This document shows, piece after piece, positions 35,005 through 47,562 of a stretch of 64,000 nucleotides of DNA (the stretch's first letter is position 1; every line of letters begins with the position of its first letter). A program made the translations under genes and the position numbers. The stretch lies in the NCBI GenBank assembly GCA_040779335.1, contig JBFONV010000007.1, positions 1-64,000 on the forward strand. Reading direction: 5' to 3'. Below the pieces are notes generated by a model, which saw only the letters and a list, made by a program, of their open reading frames with translations, did no database searches and was not told where the DNA came from. The DNA is from JBFONV01 sp040779335 (GTDB lineage Bacteria > Pseudomonadota > Gammaproteobacteria > Enterobacterales > Alteromonadaceae).

Positions 35005-35448
35005 ATGGCTTCAATTCAAATTATTGTTGGCAGTATGCTCGGCGGAACAGAATATGTTGCAGAGGCATGTGAAGAGATATTATCCCCCCTCGGACACCAA
35101 ATAACTATCCACTTTCAGCCTCATTTTGAACAAATTTCATTTCATAATCAGGTTTTTCTCATTTGTACTTCAACTCATGGTGCTGGTGATTATCCAGATA
35201 ACATTAAAGAATTTGTAGAAGATCTCACTAATAGCGATCAAGATCTATCCTCAACCAAATTTATGATCATAGGGATCGGAGATTCTAGCTACGATACTTT
35301 TTGTCAAGCAGCCAAAAACATTGAAAAACTATTAATTTCAAAGTGTTGTATGAAGATAAATGATACTTTACTAATTGATATGAGCTTAGATATTGATCCA
35401 GAAGAGCTTGCACAAGCTTGGATAACGCAACAACAAGATCTTTTATAA
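35005..35448 (+). CDS. mioC: Flavodoxin-like protein MioC
   Basis: A 147-residue FMN-binding flavodoxin-like protein (implicated in biotin synthase activity in E. coli), conventionally adjacent to oriC. The FMN phosphate loop is VGSMLGGTEYVAE (about 7-19), followed by CTSTHGAGDYPDN and IGIGDSSYDTFC. It reads toward oriC; in E. coli mioC transcription affects origin activity. Seven GATC sites lie in its 444 bases, mostly in the 3' half. Confidence 0.93.
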   Translation: MASIQIIVGSMLGGTEYVAEACEEILSPLGHQITIHFQPHFEQISFHNQVFLICTSTHGAGDYPDNIKEFVEDLTNSDQDLSSTKFMIIGIGDSSYDTFCQAAKNIEKLLISKCCMKINDTLLIDMSLDIDPEELAQAWITQQQDLL

Positions 35449-35856
35449 CCTACTTACCCCTAACTTATTCACAGAATAACTTCTTTTTTAAGAGTAATGT
35501 GTATAACTATGGGTAAAACATATTAATTATTAGTTATTATTCAGTGTATGAAAAATAAATTAAAACACCCTGTGGATAAATCAGCGTTTTGATCAAAGGT
35601 TATATGTCAATTGATCATTGTTTGATCACAGGGTTGAGTACCATGTAATCTATTAATAAATAACAACAAAAAGCACTTACCCACAGAAAAGGACGATCTT
35701 AATAAGTAATAATAATAAGATCTTTATATAGATCTTATCTTTTATTAAAGGATCTCACTGCGATCTTTTTTAAACATTTGATCATTCCCCTAAGGATTAA
35801 AAAGCGCTAAAATACGTCCCCTGTTTTTATTCTTTAACATGCAAGGTTATTAATTT
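35449..35856. other. oriC: Chromosomal replication origin oriC
   Basis: The 408-base gap between mioC and mnmG has the E. coli-type oriC layout. DnaA boxes: TTATTCACA (35465-35473, plus), TTATACACA (35506-35498, minus), perfect TTATCCACA (35579-35571, minus) and a one-mismatch TTACCCACA (35677-35685, plus). Nine GATC Dam sites fall between 35591 and 35783, against less than one expected. The mnmG side has an AT-rich GATC-containing unwinding region. Location, box set and GATC clustering make this the origin with little doubt; exact ends are inferred. Confidence 0.92.
35695..35800. other. Probable DNA unwinding element of oriC
   Basis: An AT-rich stretch with GATC-led 13-mer-like repeats. On the minus strand these read GATCTTATTATTATT, GATCTATATAAA and GATCCTTTAATAAAAG, comparable to the E. 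coli L/M/R 13-mers. It lies between the one-mismatch DnaA box (35677) and mnmG, the side on which E. coli oriC melts. A TAAAAT (35808-35813) further on is a possible mnmG -10. Confidence 0.6.
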
Positions 35857-37746
35857 ATGTGGTATCAAGAGTCCTATGACGTCATCGTCGTTGGTGGTGG
35901 ACATGCTGGAACAGAAGCATCTCTAGCCGCAGCGCGCATGGGCTGTAAAACATTGTTACTTACCCATAACATTGATACGTTAGGTCAAATGTCTTGTAAT
36001 CCAGCTATAGGCGGTATTGGTAAAGGACATTTGGTTAAAGAAATAGATGCTTTAGGTGGTTTAATGGCGACCGCTGCAGATCATGCCGCCATTCAATTTA
36101 GAACGTTAAATGCCAGCAAAGGTCCAGCAGTTCGCGCTACACGCATACAGGCAGATCGTAGTTTGTATCGTTCTTTTGTTCGTAACTATTTGGAAAATCA
36201 AGAAAACTTAACTATATTCCAGCAACCTTGTGATGATCTTATTTTAGAAAATGATAGGATCGTCGGTATATCTACTCAAATGGGTCTGAAATTTAAAGCA
36301 AAAAGTGTTGTTTTAACCGTAGGTACTTTTCTCGCTGGTCAAATTCATATCGGTTTAAATAATTATCAAGGTGGTCGTGCTGGCGATCCTGCAAGTGTCA
36401 ACCTTGCTCACCGTTTGCGTGATATGCCATTTAGAATAGATCGTTTAAAAACAGGTACTCCACCGCGTTTAGATGCAAGAACATTAGACTTTTCTGTCAT
36501 GCAAGCACAACCAGGTGACGAGCCAAGACCGGTTTTTTCTTTCATGGGATCACATAATGATCATCCTGAACAAATTTCTTGTTATATCACCCATACCAAC
36601 GCTAAAACTCATGAGATAATTCGCTCAGGTTTAGATCGATCTCCAATGTATACAGGGGTTATTGAAGGTATTGGTCCAAGATATTGTCCATCGATAGAAG
36701 ATAAGATCCATCGTTTTTCTGAAAAAGACAGCCATCAAATTTTTGTTGAGCCTGAAGGGTTAACAACCCACGAAATTTATCCAAATGGTATTTCAACTAG
36801 CTTGCCGTTTGATGTACAAATGGATCTAGTGAGATCGATTAAAGGTTTTGAAAATGCTCATATTACTCGACCGGGTTACGCTATTGAGTATGACTTTTTT
36901 GATCCGCGAGATTTAAAACAAACTTTAGAAAGTAAGTTTGTTGAGAACCTTTATTTTGCCGGCCAAATTAATGGTACTACCGGATACGAAGAGGCTGGTG
37001 CCCAAGGCCTTATTGCTGCGACCAATGCCGCAGCAAGGATCCAAGGTAAACAAGAACTTATTCTAACCCGCGATCAAGCTTATATGGGCGTATTGATCGA
37101 TGATTTAGCGACCTTAGGAACCAAAGAACCTTATAGAATGTTCACTTCCCGTGCTGAATATCGATTGTTACTACGTGAAGATAATGCTGATATTCGCTTG
37201 ACGGAGAAAGGTAGGGAACTTGGACTTGTTAATGATCAAAGGTGGCAGCGTTTTAATGAAAAAATGGAAAGTGTTGAATTAGAACGTCAGCGTTTGAAAT
37301 CTACTTGGATCCAAAAAGATCACTTAGCTGTACCAGCTATTAATCAACTAGTTAAAAACGATATTAGTCGTGAAAACAGCCTAGAAGATTTAATTCGTCG
37401 ACCTGAAGTTCGCTATGATGATTTGATGAAAATCGAGGGAATTGGCCCAGCGATAGCTGATAAACAAGCCGCAGAGCAAGTTGAAATACAGATTAAATAC
37501 GCTGGATATATTGATCGTCAATTAGATGAGATCGCTAAAAAGAAACGTAACGAAGACACGCTGATTCCTATTGATTTTAATTATGAGCAAATTTCAGGGC
37601 TGTCAAACGAAGTTGTAGCAAAATTATCTGATGCTCGACCGGAAACTATCGGTAAGGCGTCACGTATTTCTGGTATTACTCCGGCCGCTATTTCGTTATT
37701 ATTGGTTTATCTAAAAAAACATGGCTTATTACGCAAATCAGCGTAA
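35857..37746 (+). CDS. mnmG: tRNA uridine 5-carboxymethylaminomethyl modification enzyme MnmG (GidA)
   Basis: A 629-residue FAD enzyme, the same length as in E. coli, which works with MnmE on wobble uridine 34. The FAD motif is [14 protein letters not shown] (about 8-21). [51 protein letters not shown] (second FAD motif) and [18 protein letters not shown] are all present, followed by the C-terminal helical domain. First gene right of oriC and first of mnmG-rsmG-parA-parB. About 22 GATC sites fall in the gene, unusually many. Confidence 0.98.
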   Translation: MWYQESYDVIVVGGGHAGTEASLAAARMGCKTLLLTHNIDTLGQMSCNPAIGGIGKGHLVKEIDALGGLMATAADHAAIQFRTLNASKGPAVRATRIQADRSLYRSFVRNYLENQENLTIFQQPCDDLILENDRIVGISTQMGLKFKAKSVVLTVGTFLAGQIHIGLNNYQGGRAGDPASVNLAHRLRDMPFRIDRLKTGTPPRLDARTLDFSVMQAQPGDEPRPVFSFMGSHNDHPEQISCYITHTNAKTHEIIRSGLDRSPMYTGVIEGIGPRYCPSIEDKIHRFSEKDSHQIFVEPEGLTTHEIYPNGISTSLPFDVQMDLVRSIKGFENAHITRPGYAIEYDFFDPRDLKQTLESKFVENLYFAGQINGTTGYEEAGAQGLIAATNAAARIQGKQELILTRDQAYMGVLIDDLATLGTKEPYRMFTSRAEYRLLLREDNADIRLTEKGRELGLVNDQRWQRFNEKMESVELERQRLKSTWIQKDHLAVPAINQLVKNDISRENSLEDLIRRPEVRYDDLMKIEGIGPAIADKQAAEQVEIQIKYAGYIDRQLDEIAKKKRNEDTLIPIDFNYEQISGLSNEVVAKLSDARPETIGKASRISGITPAAISLLLVYLKKHGLLRKSA

Positions 37747-37754
37747 AAAAATAG

Positions 37755-38384
37755 ATGACACTAAAAGTTCTATTAGAATCGCTGATCAAAGAAACTTCTT
37801 TAACTGTTTCTGAACATCAGATAAATTTACTTATCCAATACGTTGAATTACTCAATAAATGGAATAAGGCCTATAACTTAACCTCAATTAGAGATCCTAA
37901 TGATATGCTTATCAAGCATATTATGGATAGTTTGATGGTTGGCCCTTCGTTAACAGGAAATTCGTTTATTGACGTTGGGACAGGTCCTGGTTTACCAGGC
38001 ATACCGCTCGCGATATTGTATCCTGAACGTAGTTTCGTGTTATTGGATAGCTTAGGAAAAAGAATTACTTTTTTAAGACAAGTTGTTTTTCAGTTAAAAT
38101 TAACTAACGTGCAACCTGTTTTATCTCGTGTTGAGAAATATCATCCAGAGCAGCCGTTTGATGGTGTGTTAAGTCGAGCCTTTTCGTCGTTAAATGATAT
38201 GGTGTCTTGGTGTCACCATTTAATTTCAGTGAATGAAGGTCGCTTTTTCGCATTGAAAGGCGTTTTTCCTAATGATGAAATAGCTTTGTTACCAGATGAT
38301 ATTGCGTTAGTGGCCAGTTACAATATAGTTGTGCCTCAATTAGAAGGTCAACGACACTTAATTGAACTAAAAAAGACAAATTAA
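37755..38384 (+). CDS. rsmG: 16S rRNA m7G527 methyltransferase RsmG (GidB)
   Basis: A 209-residue SAM-dependent methyltransferase for G527 of 16S rRNA; loss gives low-level streptomycin resistance in other bacteria. Visible features are [13 protein letters not shown], the SAM loop [17 protein letters not shown] (about 74-90), [15 protein letters not shown] and VLSRAFSSL. It starts eight bases after mnmG. Confidence 0.96.
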   Translation: MTLKVLLESLIKETSLTVSEHQINLLIQYVELLNKWNKAYNLTSIRDPNDMLIKHIMDSLMVGPSLTGNSFIDVGTGPGLPGIPLAILYPERSFVLLDSLGKRITFLRQVVFQLKLTNVQPVLSRVEKYHPEQPFDGVLSRAFSSLNDMVSWCHHLISVNEGRFFALKGVFPNDEIALLPDDIALVASYNIVVPQLEGQRHLIELKKTN

Positions 38385-38420
38385 TAATAAGTTTTAATAA
38401 CAAATACGTTCGAGGATCTT

Positions 38421-39221
38421 GTGGGAAAAATAATTGCAGTTGCTAATCAAAAAGGCGGAGTGGGTAAAACTACTACTTCGGTGAATTTAGCTGCATCACT
38501 GGCAGCAACTAAACGTAAAGTGTTGCTTATAGACTTAGATCCTCAAGGTAATGCAACTATGGGGAGCGGCGTAGACAAATACGAAGTCCCAGCGACTTGT
38601 TATGAATTATTAGTTGAAGAAAAGCCATTTGATGAAGTTGTTACCAAAAATACCGCTGGCGTTTATGATTTAATTGCTGCTAATACAGATGTAACGGCCG
38701 CTGAAATTAAATTAATGGAAGTTTATGCCCGTGAACAACGTTTAAAAACCGCGCTTGCTCCGGTTAAAAAATATTACGATTTTATTATTATTGACTGCCC
38801 TCCTTCGTTAAACATGTTAACCGTTAACGCAATGACAGCAGCTGATTCAGTATTAGTGCCAATGCAATGTGAATATTATGCCTTAGAGGGATTAACGGCA
38901 CTTATGGATACTATTTCAAAATTGACTTCAGTCGTTAATGGAAATTTACATATTGAAGGCATATTACGTACTATGTATGACCCGCGTAATCGTCTTGCTA
39001 ATGATGTGTCTGAACAACTAAAACGCCACTTTGGTGATAAAGTTTATCGCACTGTTATTCCTCGAAATGTAAGGTTAGCTGAAGCGCCAAGTTTTGGTGC
39101 GCCAGCAATGTATTATGATAAATCATCAACTGGTGCCAAAGCCTACCTTGCTCTTGCTGGTGAAATGCTACGCAGAAATGAGCAAGAAAAGAAAAAACAA
39201 AACGTAAATACAACTGATTAA
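38421..39221 (+). CDS. parA: Chromosome partitioning ATPase ParA
   Basis: A 266-residue MinD/ParA ATPase that positions origin regions through ParB-parS. The deviant Walker A is [16 protein letters not shown] (about 9-24), switch [12 protein letters not shown] (about 37-47) and Walker [12 protein letters not shown]. It starts with GTG (38421) after GAGGA. It lies 36 bases after rsmG and 14 bases before parB. Chromosomal, not plasmid, by its location between rsmG and atpI. Confidence 0.95.
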   Translation: MGKIIAVANQKGGVGKTTTSVNLAASLAATKRKVLLIDLDPQGNATMGSGVDKYEVPATCYELLVEEKPFDEVVTKNTAGVYDLIAANTDVTAAEIKLMEVYAREQRLKTALAPVKKYYDFIIIDCPPSLNMLTVNAMTAADSVLVPMQCEYYALEGLTALMDTISKLTSVVNGNLHIEGILRTMYDPRNRLANDVSEQLKRHFGDKVYRTVIPRNVRLAEAPSFGAPAMYYDKSSTGAKAYLALAGEMLRRNEQEKKKQNVNTTD

Positions 39222-39235
39222 TTGCAAGGATCATT

Positions 39236-40111
39236 ATGAGCCCAACAAAACGTAGAGGCTTAGGCCGTGGTCTTGACGCCCTATTAACAAGTGCCCCAAA
39301 TAAACCGCAAGCAGAATCAAGCAATGAAAAGGTGGATATCAGTGAATTGCAGAAACTGCCTATAGAGCAATTGCAGCCAGGAAAATATCAGCCGCGAAAA
39401 GATATGTCGGCCGAAGCATTGGAAGATCTTTCTAATTCAATTCGTTCGCAAGGCATCATTCAACCTATTGTTGTTAGACCGATTAGCGAAAATAGTTATG
39501 AAATAATTGCTGGCGAACGCCGTTGGCGCGCAGCGCAACTCGCAGAAATAGACGTCGTCCCTTGTTTAATCAAAGATGTTCCTGATGAAGCTGCAGTCGC
39601 AATTGCTTTGATTGAAAATATTCAGCGTGAAGACTTAAATGCAATGGAGGAAGCTGTTGCATTAGAACGATTGTTAATCGAGTTTGAATTGACTCATCAG
39701 GAAGTTGCTGATGCCGTAGGTAAATCGCGTACCACAGTGACTAACTTATTGCGTTTAAATAATTTAAATGAAGATGTAAAAATCTTGCTTGAACATGGCG
39801 ATATTGAAATGGGTCATGCGCGCGCGTTACTTGCATTAGAAACGGATACTCAGTCTGCGGCGGCAAGAACTGTTGTTGGCAAAGAGCTTACCGTGCGTGA
39901 AACTGAAGCATTAATTAAAAAATTACAATCGCCAGAAAAAGCGCCGAAAGAAAAAGTAGAAGATCCTAATACTAAAGCATTAGAGCAAGATTTATCTGAA
40001 AAATTGGGTTCACAAGTTTCTATAACTCATAATAAAAAAGGCAAAGGTAAACTTGTTATATCGTATACCAATTTAGAAGAGCTCGATGGGATTGTGGCAA
40101 AATTTACCTAA
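39236..40111 (+). CDS. parB: Chromosome partitioning protein ParB
   Basis: A 291-residue CTP-dependent DNA clamp that loads at parS. The N-terminal KRRGLGRGLDALL ParA-contact motif, the ParB/Srx fold with GERRWRAAQLA (C-motif 2, about 94-104) and IALIENIQREDLNAMEEA are visible. The helix-turn-helix LTHQEVADAVGKSRTTVTNLLRL (about 152-174) and a C-terminal dimerisation domain follow. Its probable target sites are the two parS palindromes in recF. Confidence 0.96.
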   Translation: MSPTKRRGLGRGLDALLTSAPNKPQAESSNEKVDISELQKLPIEQLQPGKYQPRKDMSAEALEDLSNSIRSQGIIQPIVVRPISENSYEIIAGERRWRAAQLAEIDVVPCLIKDVPDEAAVAIALIENIQREDLNAMEEAVALERLLIEFELTHQEVADAVGKSRTTVTNLLRLNNLNEDVKILLEHGDIEMGHARALLALETDTQSAAARTVVGKELTVRETEALIKKLQSPEKAPKEKVEDPNTKALEQDLSEKLGSQVSITHNKKGKGKLVISYTNLEELDGIVAKFT

Positions 40112-40245
40112 ATTAACGGGCAATGTTGCATAAATGTAATGTTTTCAATAATTCAAACATTTGTTCTAACTATAATGGGGCTTTCAATGCCCTATTTTGT
40201 TGCATTAATAGTGTAAATCAGTATACTTGCGCTGACTTTTAGTCG

Positions 40246-40274
40246 TTGAAGTTTTTACTTTAAAAAAGTATCAA
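40246..40274 (+). promoter_or_regulatory. Candidate atp operon promoter
   Basis: TTGAAG (40246-40251), 17 bases, TATCAA (40269-40274), about 30 bases before the atpI start. Upstream, GGGGC/GCCCT at 40177-40192 followed by a short T-run could be a weak parB terminator. Hexamers are only moderate, so this is tentative. Confidence 0.35.
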
Positions 40275-40304
40275 ATATACGAAAGTTTTCGTTTGGAGCT
40301 AAGA

Positions 40305-40703
40305 GTGAATTTCTCAAAAAGAAATGATTTAGTCAAGAACGGACGTAAATTAGCCTATATACAAATAGGCATTGCACTTATAACCGTTATTATATGTGCT
40401 GTAGTAACATATTTGTTCTGGGGAGTTGATCACGCTAAGTCCGCAATTTTCGGTGGATTAATCGCAATTATCCCTAATATGTATTTTGCTCATAAAGCAT
40501 TTAAATATGCCGGAGCACGATCATCGAAAAAGGTACTAGAATCTTTTTACGGTGGCGAAAAAATGAAAATGGTATTAACGGCAGTTTTATTTGCACTAGC
40601 CTTCAAATTTTTAGTGATAGAGCCGGTACCCTTTTTTGGAATATTTTGTTTGATAATGGTTTTACCGTTATTAACACCCGTTTTTATAAACAAGAATTTT
40701 TAA
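40305..40703 (+). CDS. atpI: ATP synthase protein I AtpI
   Basis: A 132-residue hydrophobic accessory protein with about four membrane segments (IQIGIALITVIICAVVTYLF, then IFGGLIAIIPNMYFA and two more), which helps assemble the c-ring. It starts at the GTG at 40305 with GGAG six bases upstream; the in-frame TTG at 40293 overlaps that ribosome site and is unlikely. First gene of atpIBEFHAGDC. Confidence 0.88.
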   Translation: MNFSKRNDLVKNGRKLAYIQIGIALITVIICAVVTYLFWGVDHAKSAIFGGLIAIIPNMYFAHKAFKYAGARSSKKVLESFYGGEKMKMVLTAVLFALAFKFLVIEPVPFFGIFCLIMVLPLLTPVFINKNF

Positions 40704-41495
<792 letters not shown>

Positions 41496-41537
41496 TTTTT
41501 TTAACCTTAGTTTTTTTAACTTTATAACTTTAAATAA

Positions 41538-41771
<234 letters not shown>

Positions 41772-41818
41772 TTAATTAAGCTTTTTCTTAATCGCGAATT
41801 TGAATAGGAGATACATAA

Positions 41819-42289
41819 ATGAATCTTAATATGACCTTAGCGGGTGAATTAATCGCATTTATCGTATTCGTAATTTTTTGTATGAAGTATGTTTGGCCAC
41901 CTATTATTGGTGCCATTGAAGCTCGTCAAGCAACTATTGCTGATGGACTTGCTGCTTCAGACCGTGCTGCTAAAGATCTTGAGCTAGCTCAAGAGAAAGC
42001 TACAGCTCAACTAAAAGAAGCAAAGGCGCAAGCTGCTGAGATTATTGAAGCGGCTAAAAAGCGTGAAACGCAATTAGTTGAAGAGGCTGCAGTGAAAGCG
42101 CAAGCTGAGAAAGAAAAAATCTTAGCTGCTGGTCATGCAGAAATTGAGACTGAACGTAATCAAGCTAAAGAAGAACTTCGCCAACAGGTTGCTGTACTTG
42201 CAGTCGCTGGCGCTGAGAAAATACTTGAACGTTCAATCGATGCCGCAGCACATAGCGACATCTTAGATAAACTTGTAGCTGAACTTTAA
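41819..42289 (+). CDS. atpF: F0F1 ATP synthase subunit b
   Basis: A 156-residue peripheral stalk subunit, exactly the E. coli length. One N-terminal TM segment ([19 protein letters not shown]) is followed by a long charged, Ala-rich coiled coil that dimerises and reaches subunit delta. Confidence 0.96.
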   Translation: MNLNMTLAGELIAFIVFVIFCMKYVWPPIIGAIEARQATIADGLAASDRAAKDLELAQEKATAQLKEAKAQAAEIIEAAKKRETQLVEEAAVKAQAEKEKILAAGHAEIETERNQAKEELRQQVAVLAVAGAEKILERSIDAAAHSDILDKLVAEL

Positions 42290-42303
42290 GAGGGATAGAG
42301 CTT

Positions 42304-42837
42304 ATGTCTGAATTGACAACCGTCGCTCGTCCCTACGCTAAAGCAGCGTTCGATTTTGCTATCGAAGCAAAAGCAGTTGACCAATGGCTAGAAATGTTAG
42401 CCTTTGCTGCTCAGGTTTCACAAGATGAAACAATGACAAGCTACCTATCAGGTGGTGCGTCAATTGAGCAGGCTCAAGACTTATTTTTAAAAGTCTGTGA
42501 AGATCAACTTGATAGCAATGGTCAAAACTTTATTAAAGTGATGGCTGAGAACGGACGTTTGTTAGTGCTTCCACAAGTTGTTACTCAATTTGGTGAATTA
42601 AAAGCTGAATATGAGCAAACAATTGATGTAGATGTTACATCTGCTGTGAAATTGAAAGTAGCACAACAAAAAGCAATAAGCGCTGCGCTTGAAAAGCGTT
42701 TGGCTCGAAAAGTAAAGCTCAATTGTAGTGTTGATGCAAAAATTGTCTCTGGTTTGATAATCAAAGCAGGTGACATGGTAATAGATGGTTCAGTACAAGG
42801 TAAACTGAATCGCTTAGCAACAACAATGCAATCTTAA
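42304..42837 (+). CDS. atpH: F0F1 ATP synthase subunit delta
   Basis: A 177-residue stalk cap protein linking b2 to F1; same length as in E. coli. It begins TTVARPYAKAAFDFA and contains the C-terminal KIVSGLIIKAGDMVIDGSV signature. Confidence 0.96.
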   Translation: MSELTTVARPYAKAAFDFAIEAKAVDQWLEMLAFAAQVSQDETMTSYLSGGASIEQAQDLFLKVCEDQLDSNGQNFIKVMAENGRLLVLPQVVTQFGELKAEYEQTIDVDVTSAVKLKVAQQKAISAALEKRLARKVKLNCSVDAKIVSGLIIKAGDMVIDGSVQGKLNRLATTMQS

Positions 42838-42850
42838 CGGGGAATAGAGC

Positions 42851-44392
42851 ATGCAACTGAATTCCACTGAAATCGCTGAACTGATCAAGAAAAGAATTGA
42901 ACAGTTTGACGTTGTCAGCGAAGCTCGTAACGAAGGTACTATAGTTTCTGTAACTGATGGTATTATTCGCATCCATGGTCTTGCTGATGTAATGCAAGGC
43001 GAGATGATCGAACTTCCTGGTAGCCGTTTCGCTATCGCGTTAAACCTAGACCGAGATTCGGTAGGTGCGGTAGTTATGGGTCCATATGCGGATCTAGCTG
43101 AAGGGCAAAAAGTTAAAGGTACTGGCCGTATTTTGGAAGTACCAGTAGGTCGTGGCCTTTTAGGTCGCGTAGTAAACACGTTAGGTGAACCAATTGACGG
43201 AAAAGGACCAATCGAAAGCGATGGTTTCTCTCCTGTTGAAGTGGTAGCACCTGGTGTTATCGATCGTAAATCGGTTGATCAACCTGTACAAACAGGTATC
43301 AAATCAATCGATTCAATGATTCCTATCGGACGTGGTCAGCGTGAGCTTATCATTGGTGACCGTCAAATTGGTAAATCAGCGATCGCACTTGATGCTATTA
43401 TTAACCAGAAAAACACTGGTATTAAATGTGTATACGTAGCAATTGGCCAAAAAGCCTCTACTGTTGCTAACGTTGTACGTACTCTTGAAGAGCACAATGC
43501 ATTAGCTAACACTATTGTTGTTGTTGCATCAGCTTCTGAAGCTGCAGCACTGCAATACTTAGCGCCATATTCTGGTTGTACTATGGGTGAATACTTCCGT
43601 GATCGCGGTGAAGATGCACTAATCGTATATGATGATTTGTCTAAGCAAGCTGTTGCTTATCGTCAAATTTCATTGCTTTTACGTCGTCCGCCAGGCCGTG
43701 AAGCATACCCAGGTGACGTTTTCTATCTTCATTCTCGTTTACTTGAGCGTGCTGCTCGTGTTAACGAAGCATATGTTGAACGTTTCACTAACGGTGAAGT
43801 TAAAGGCCAAACAGGTTCATTAACTGCATTACCAATTATTGAAACGCAAGCGGGTGACGTATCTGCATTCGTACCAACTAACGTAATATCAATTACTGAT
43901 GGTCAAATATTCCTAGAAGCTGATTTATTCAACTCGGGTATTCGTCCGGCAGTAAACGCTGGTTTATCAGTATCTCGTGTTGGTGGTGCTGCACAAACTA
44001 AAATCATCAAGAAATTGGGTGGTGGTATTCGTTTGGCACTTGCTCAATATCGTGAACTGGCAGCATTTGCTCAATTCGCATCAGATCTTGATGACGCGAC
44101 ACGTGCTCAATTAGAGCATGGTCAACGTGTAACTGAATTGATGAAGCAAAAGCAATACAGCCCATTATCTGTTGCAGAAACAGCGGTATCTCTATTTGCT
44201 GCTGAAAAAGGCTTTTTGAACGATGTAGCGTTAAACAAAATCACTGATTTTGAAGCAGCATTGCATGCCTATGTAAACAGTGAAAAAGCTGAGTTGATGG
44301 CTAAAATCAACGAAAACGGTGGCTACGATAAAGATATCGAATCAGGTTTGACTGCAGCACTTGAATCATTCAAGTCTACACAAACTTGGTAA
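42851..44392 (+). CDS. atpA: F0F1 ATP synthase subunit alpha
   Basis: The 513-residue non-catalytic nucleotide-binding subunit, the E. coli length. Walker A is [13 protein letters not shown] (about 169-181), Walker [10 protein letters not shown], and the arginine finger region [12 protein letters not shown] follows. N-terminal and C-terminal domains are complete. Confidence 0.98.
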   Translation: MQLNSTEIAELIKKRIEQFDVVSEARNEGTIVSVTDGIIRIHGLADVMQGEMIELPGSRFAIALNLDRDSVGAVVMGPYADLAEGQKVKGTGRILEVPVGRGLLGRVVNTLGEPIDGKGPIESDGFSPVEVVAPGVIDRKSVDQPVQTGIKSIDSMIPIGRGQRELIIGDRQIGKSAIALDAIINQKNTGIKCVYVAIGQKASTVANVVRTLEEHNALANTIVVVASASEAAALQYLAPYSGCTMGEYFRDRGEDALIVYDDLSKQAVAYRQISLLLRRPPGREAYPGDVFYLHSRLLERAARVNEAYVERFTNGEVKGQTGSLTALPIIETQAGDVSAFVPTNVISITDGQIFLEADLFNSGIRPAVNAGLSVSRVGGAAQTKIIKKLGGGIRLALAQYRELAAFAQFASDLDDATRAQLEHGQRVTELMKQKQYSPLSVAETAVSLFAAEKGFLNDVALNKITDFEAALHAYVNSEKAELMAKINENGGYDKDIESGLTAALESFKSTQTW

Positions 44393-44420
44393 TTAGTTTA
44401 AGTTTTCGGAGAGATTAGTC

Positions 44421-45281
44421 ATGGCCGGTGGTAAAGAGATTAAATCAAAGATCGGGAGTGTTCAAAACACTCAAAAGATCACCAGTGCGATGGAAATGGT
44501 TGCAGCTTCTAAAATGCGTAAAGCGCAAGATAGCATGGCTGCCTCTCGTCCATACGCTGAGAATATGCGAAATGTGATCGGTCACATCGCGCGTGGTAAC
44601 TTAGAATATCGCCATCCATATATGGAAGAGCGTGAAGTGAAACGCGTAGGCTATATTGTCGTCTCAACCGACCGTGGACTTTGTGGTGGTTTAAATATTA
44701 ATTTATTTAAACAAACATTAACTGATGCTGCCAAATGGCAAGCTGAAGGTGCCGAAGTTGAATTTGCTGTTGTTGGTTCTAAAGCAACAGCCTTTTTTAA
44801 CAATATGGGTGCTAAAGTTACTGCACAAGTTTCAGGGTTGGGTGATAATCCTTCAGTTACAGACCTTATCGGTAGTGTTAAGGTTATGCTGAATGCTTAT
44901 GACAACGGTGAGATAGACAAATTGTTCATTGTTTTTAACAAATTTGTTAACACAATGACGCAAGCGCCGACAATCGATCAACTTTTACCTTTACCTAAGT
45001 CAGATGATGACGCAATAAAACATCGCTGGGATTATATCTACGAACCTGATGCTCAAGCTATTCTTGAGCATTTATTAGTTCGTTATGTTGAATCTCAAGT
45101 ATACCAAGGCGTGGTTGAAAACCTCGCTAGCGAACAAGCTGCTCGTATGGTTGCAATGAAAGCTGCAACCGATAACGCAGGTGATTTGATCGACGATTTA
45201 CAATTGGTATATAACAAAGCACGTCAAGCAAGCATTACTCAAGAATTGAGTGAAATTTGTGCTGGCGCGGCAGCGGTGTAG
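44421..45281 (+). CDS. atpG: F0F1 ATP synthase subunit gamma
   Basis: The 286-residue central rotor shaft. Typical ends are visible: [20 protein letters not shown] at the N-terminus and the C-terminal [21 protein letters not shown], which form the coiled-coil shaft, with DRGLCGGLN in the Rossmann-like middle. Confidence 0.98.
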   Translation: MAGGKEIKSKIGSVQNTQKITSAMEMVAASKMRKAQDSMAASRPYAENMRNVIGHIARGNLEYRHPYMEEREVKRVGYIVVSTDRGLCGGLNINLFKQTLTDAAKWQAEGAEVEFAVVGSKATAFFNNMGAKVTAQVSGLGDNPSVTDLIGSVKVMLNAYDNGEIDKLFIVFNKFVNTMTQAPTIDQLLPLPKSDDDAIKHRWDYIYEPDAQAILEHLLVRYVESQVYQGVVENLASEQAARMVAMKAATDNAGDLIDDLQLVYNKARQASITQELSEICAGAAAV

Positions 45282-45302
45282 GCAAAGGTTCTTGTTAAAT
45301 AA

Positions 45303-46712
<1,410 letters not shown>

Positions 46713-46764
46713 TGAAGGCTGGCGACTAACTCGTTAATAATTAGTCGCCTATTTGGAGGTCAAC

Positions 46765-47187
46765 ATGGCAATACTTACTGTAAATCTGAACGTGGTCAGT
46801 GCCGAAGAAAGCTTATTTTCTGGTGCTATTGAATCATTACAGATCACAGGTAGCGAAGGTGAATTAGGTATTATGCCTGGTCACGCACCTTTGCTGACCT
46901 CACTAAAACCTGGTATGGCTAGAATCGTCAAGAAAGGTGGAGACGAAGAAGTTATCTATCTTTCTGGTGGCATGCTTGAAGTTCAACCTAATCATGTTAC
47001 TGTTTTGGCTGATGTGGCAACACGTGTAGCTGATCTTGATGAGCAAGCAGCTTTAGAAGCTAAGCAACGCGCCGAAGAACATATGAATGATCGCGGTGAA
47101 GATGTTGATTATGCTGAGGTTGCAGCTGAATTAGCTCGCGCAATAGCACAATTACGCGTTATTCAAGCGGCCAAGAAAAAGATCTAA
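46765..47187 (+). CDS. atpC: F0F1 ATP synthase subunit epsilon
   Basis: The 140-residue rotor foot and inhibitory subunit: an N-terminal beta sandwich ([22 protein letters not shown]) and a C-terminal helical hairpin ([19 protein letters not shown]). I start at the ATG at 46765, with GGAGG six bases upstream; the in-frame TTG at 46753 runs into that ribosome site. Last gene of the operon, followed by a terminator. Confidence 0.96.
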   Translation: MAILTVNLNVVSAEESLFSGAIESLQITGSEGELGIMPGHAPLLTSLKPGMARIVKKGGDEEVIYLSGGMLEVQPNHVTVLADVATRVADLDEQAALEAKQRAEEHMNDRGEDVDYAEVAAELARAIAQLRVIQAAKKKI

Positions 47188-47213
47188 ACTAAACCTCAAC
47201 GTTTTAGTGAAAT

Positions 47214-47256
47214 AAAAAAGCGGCGTTTACAGTATTGTAAATGGTCGCTTTTTTTA
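47214..47256 (+). terminator. atp operon terminator
   Basis: AAAAAAGCG ... CGCTTTTTTT enclosing an inner stem TTTAC/GTAAA, followed by a T-run, about thirty bases after atpC. Confidence 0.85.
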
Positions 47257-47262
47257 TCGGGT

Positions 47263-47300
47263 AAAAAAAGAACTAATCTAAGCGATTAGTTCTTTTTATT
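47263..47300 (-). terminator. Terminator belonging to the decayed PhoX-like gene
   Basis: AAAGAACTAATC - TAAGC - GATTAGTTCTTT with A/T tails on both sides. On the minus strand it lies about twenty bases after the stop codon of the remnant gene, where its terminator is expected; it could also back up the atp terminator. Confidence 0.75.
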
Positions 47301-47318
47301 TATAACCATTTTTAGGAG

Positions 47319-47492
47319 TTATTCACCTTTCAGGTTATATATCCAAATAGCATTGTTAACATGTTTGCTGGTATCTTCACCTATCAACACTCTACCATCA
47401 TCCATCACGGCTAAGTTATCAGGGTTTGAAATAGTTAATAACACCTTCAAAACAACGTGGTTATGATCTAAGTAAAGCCTATACCCAAATAG
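47319..47492 (-). pseudogene. 3' remnant of a PhoX-type (DUF839) phosphatase/esterase gene
   Basis: The minus strand is open for 57 codons ending at TAA (47319-47321). The translation includes LLTISNPDNLAVMDDGRVL followed by IGEDTSKHVNNAIWIYNLKG. The NPDNLxV...GRxLIGEDT...N..W pattern is the C-terminal signature of DUF839/PhoX-like secreted phosphatases, usually 500 or more residues. An in-frame stop lies immediately upstream (47495-47493), there is no start codon, and glmU begins at 47563, so most of the gene is gone. Its terminator at 47263-47300 is still present. Family assignment is from memory of the motif. Confidence 0.65.
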
Positions 47493-47562
47493 TTAATAAA
47501 GTTTTGTATATTACACGCATTGCTAGTTACAATATTGTTAGTATCAATTTTATGGAAAAACT

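Noticed and set aside
40293..40304. TTG start for atpI (and, by the same logic, TTG 46753 for atpC)
   Set aside because: In both cases the upstream TTG overlaps the GGAG/GGAGG ribosome site that correctly serves the GTG at 40305 or the ATG at 46765.
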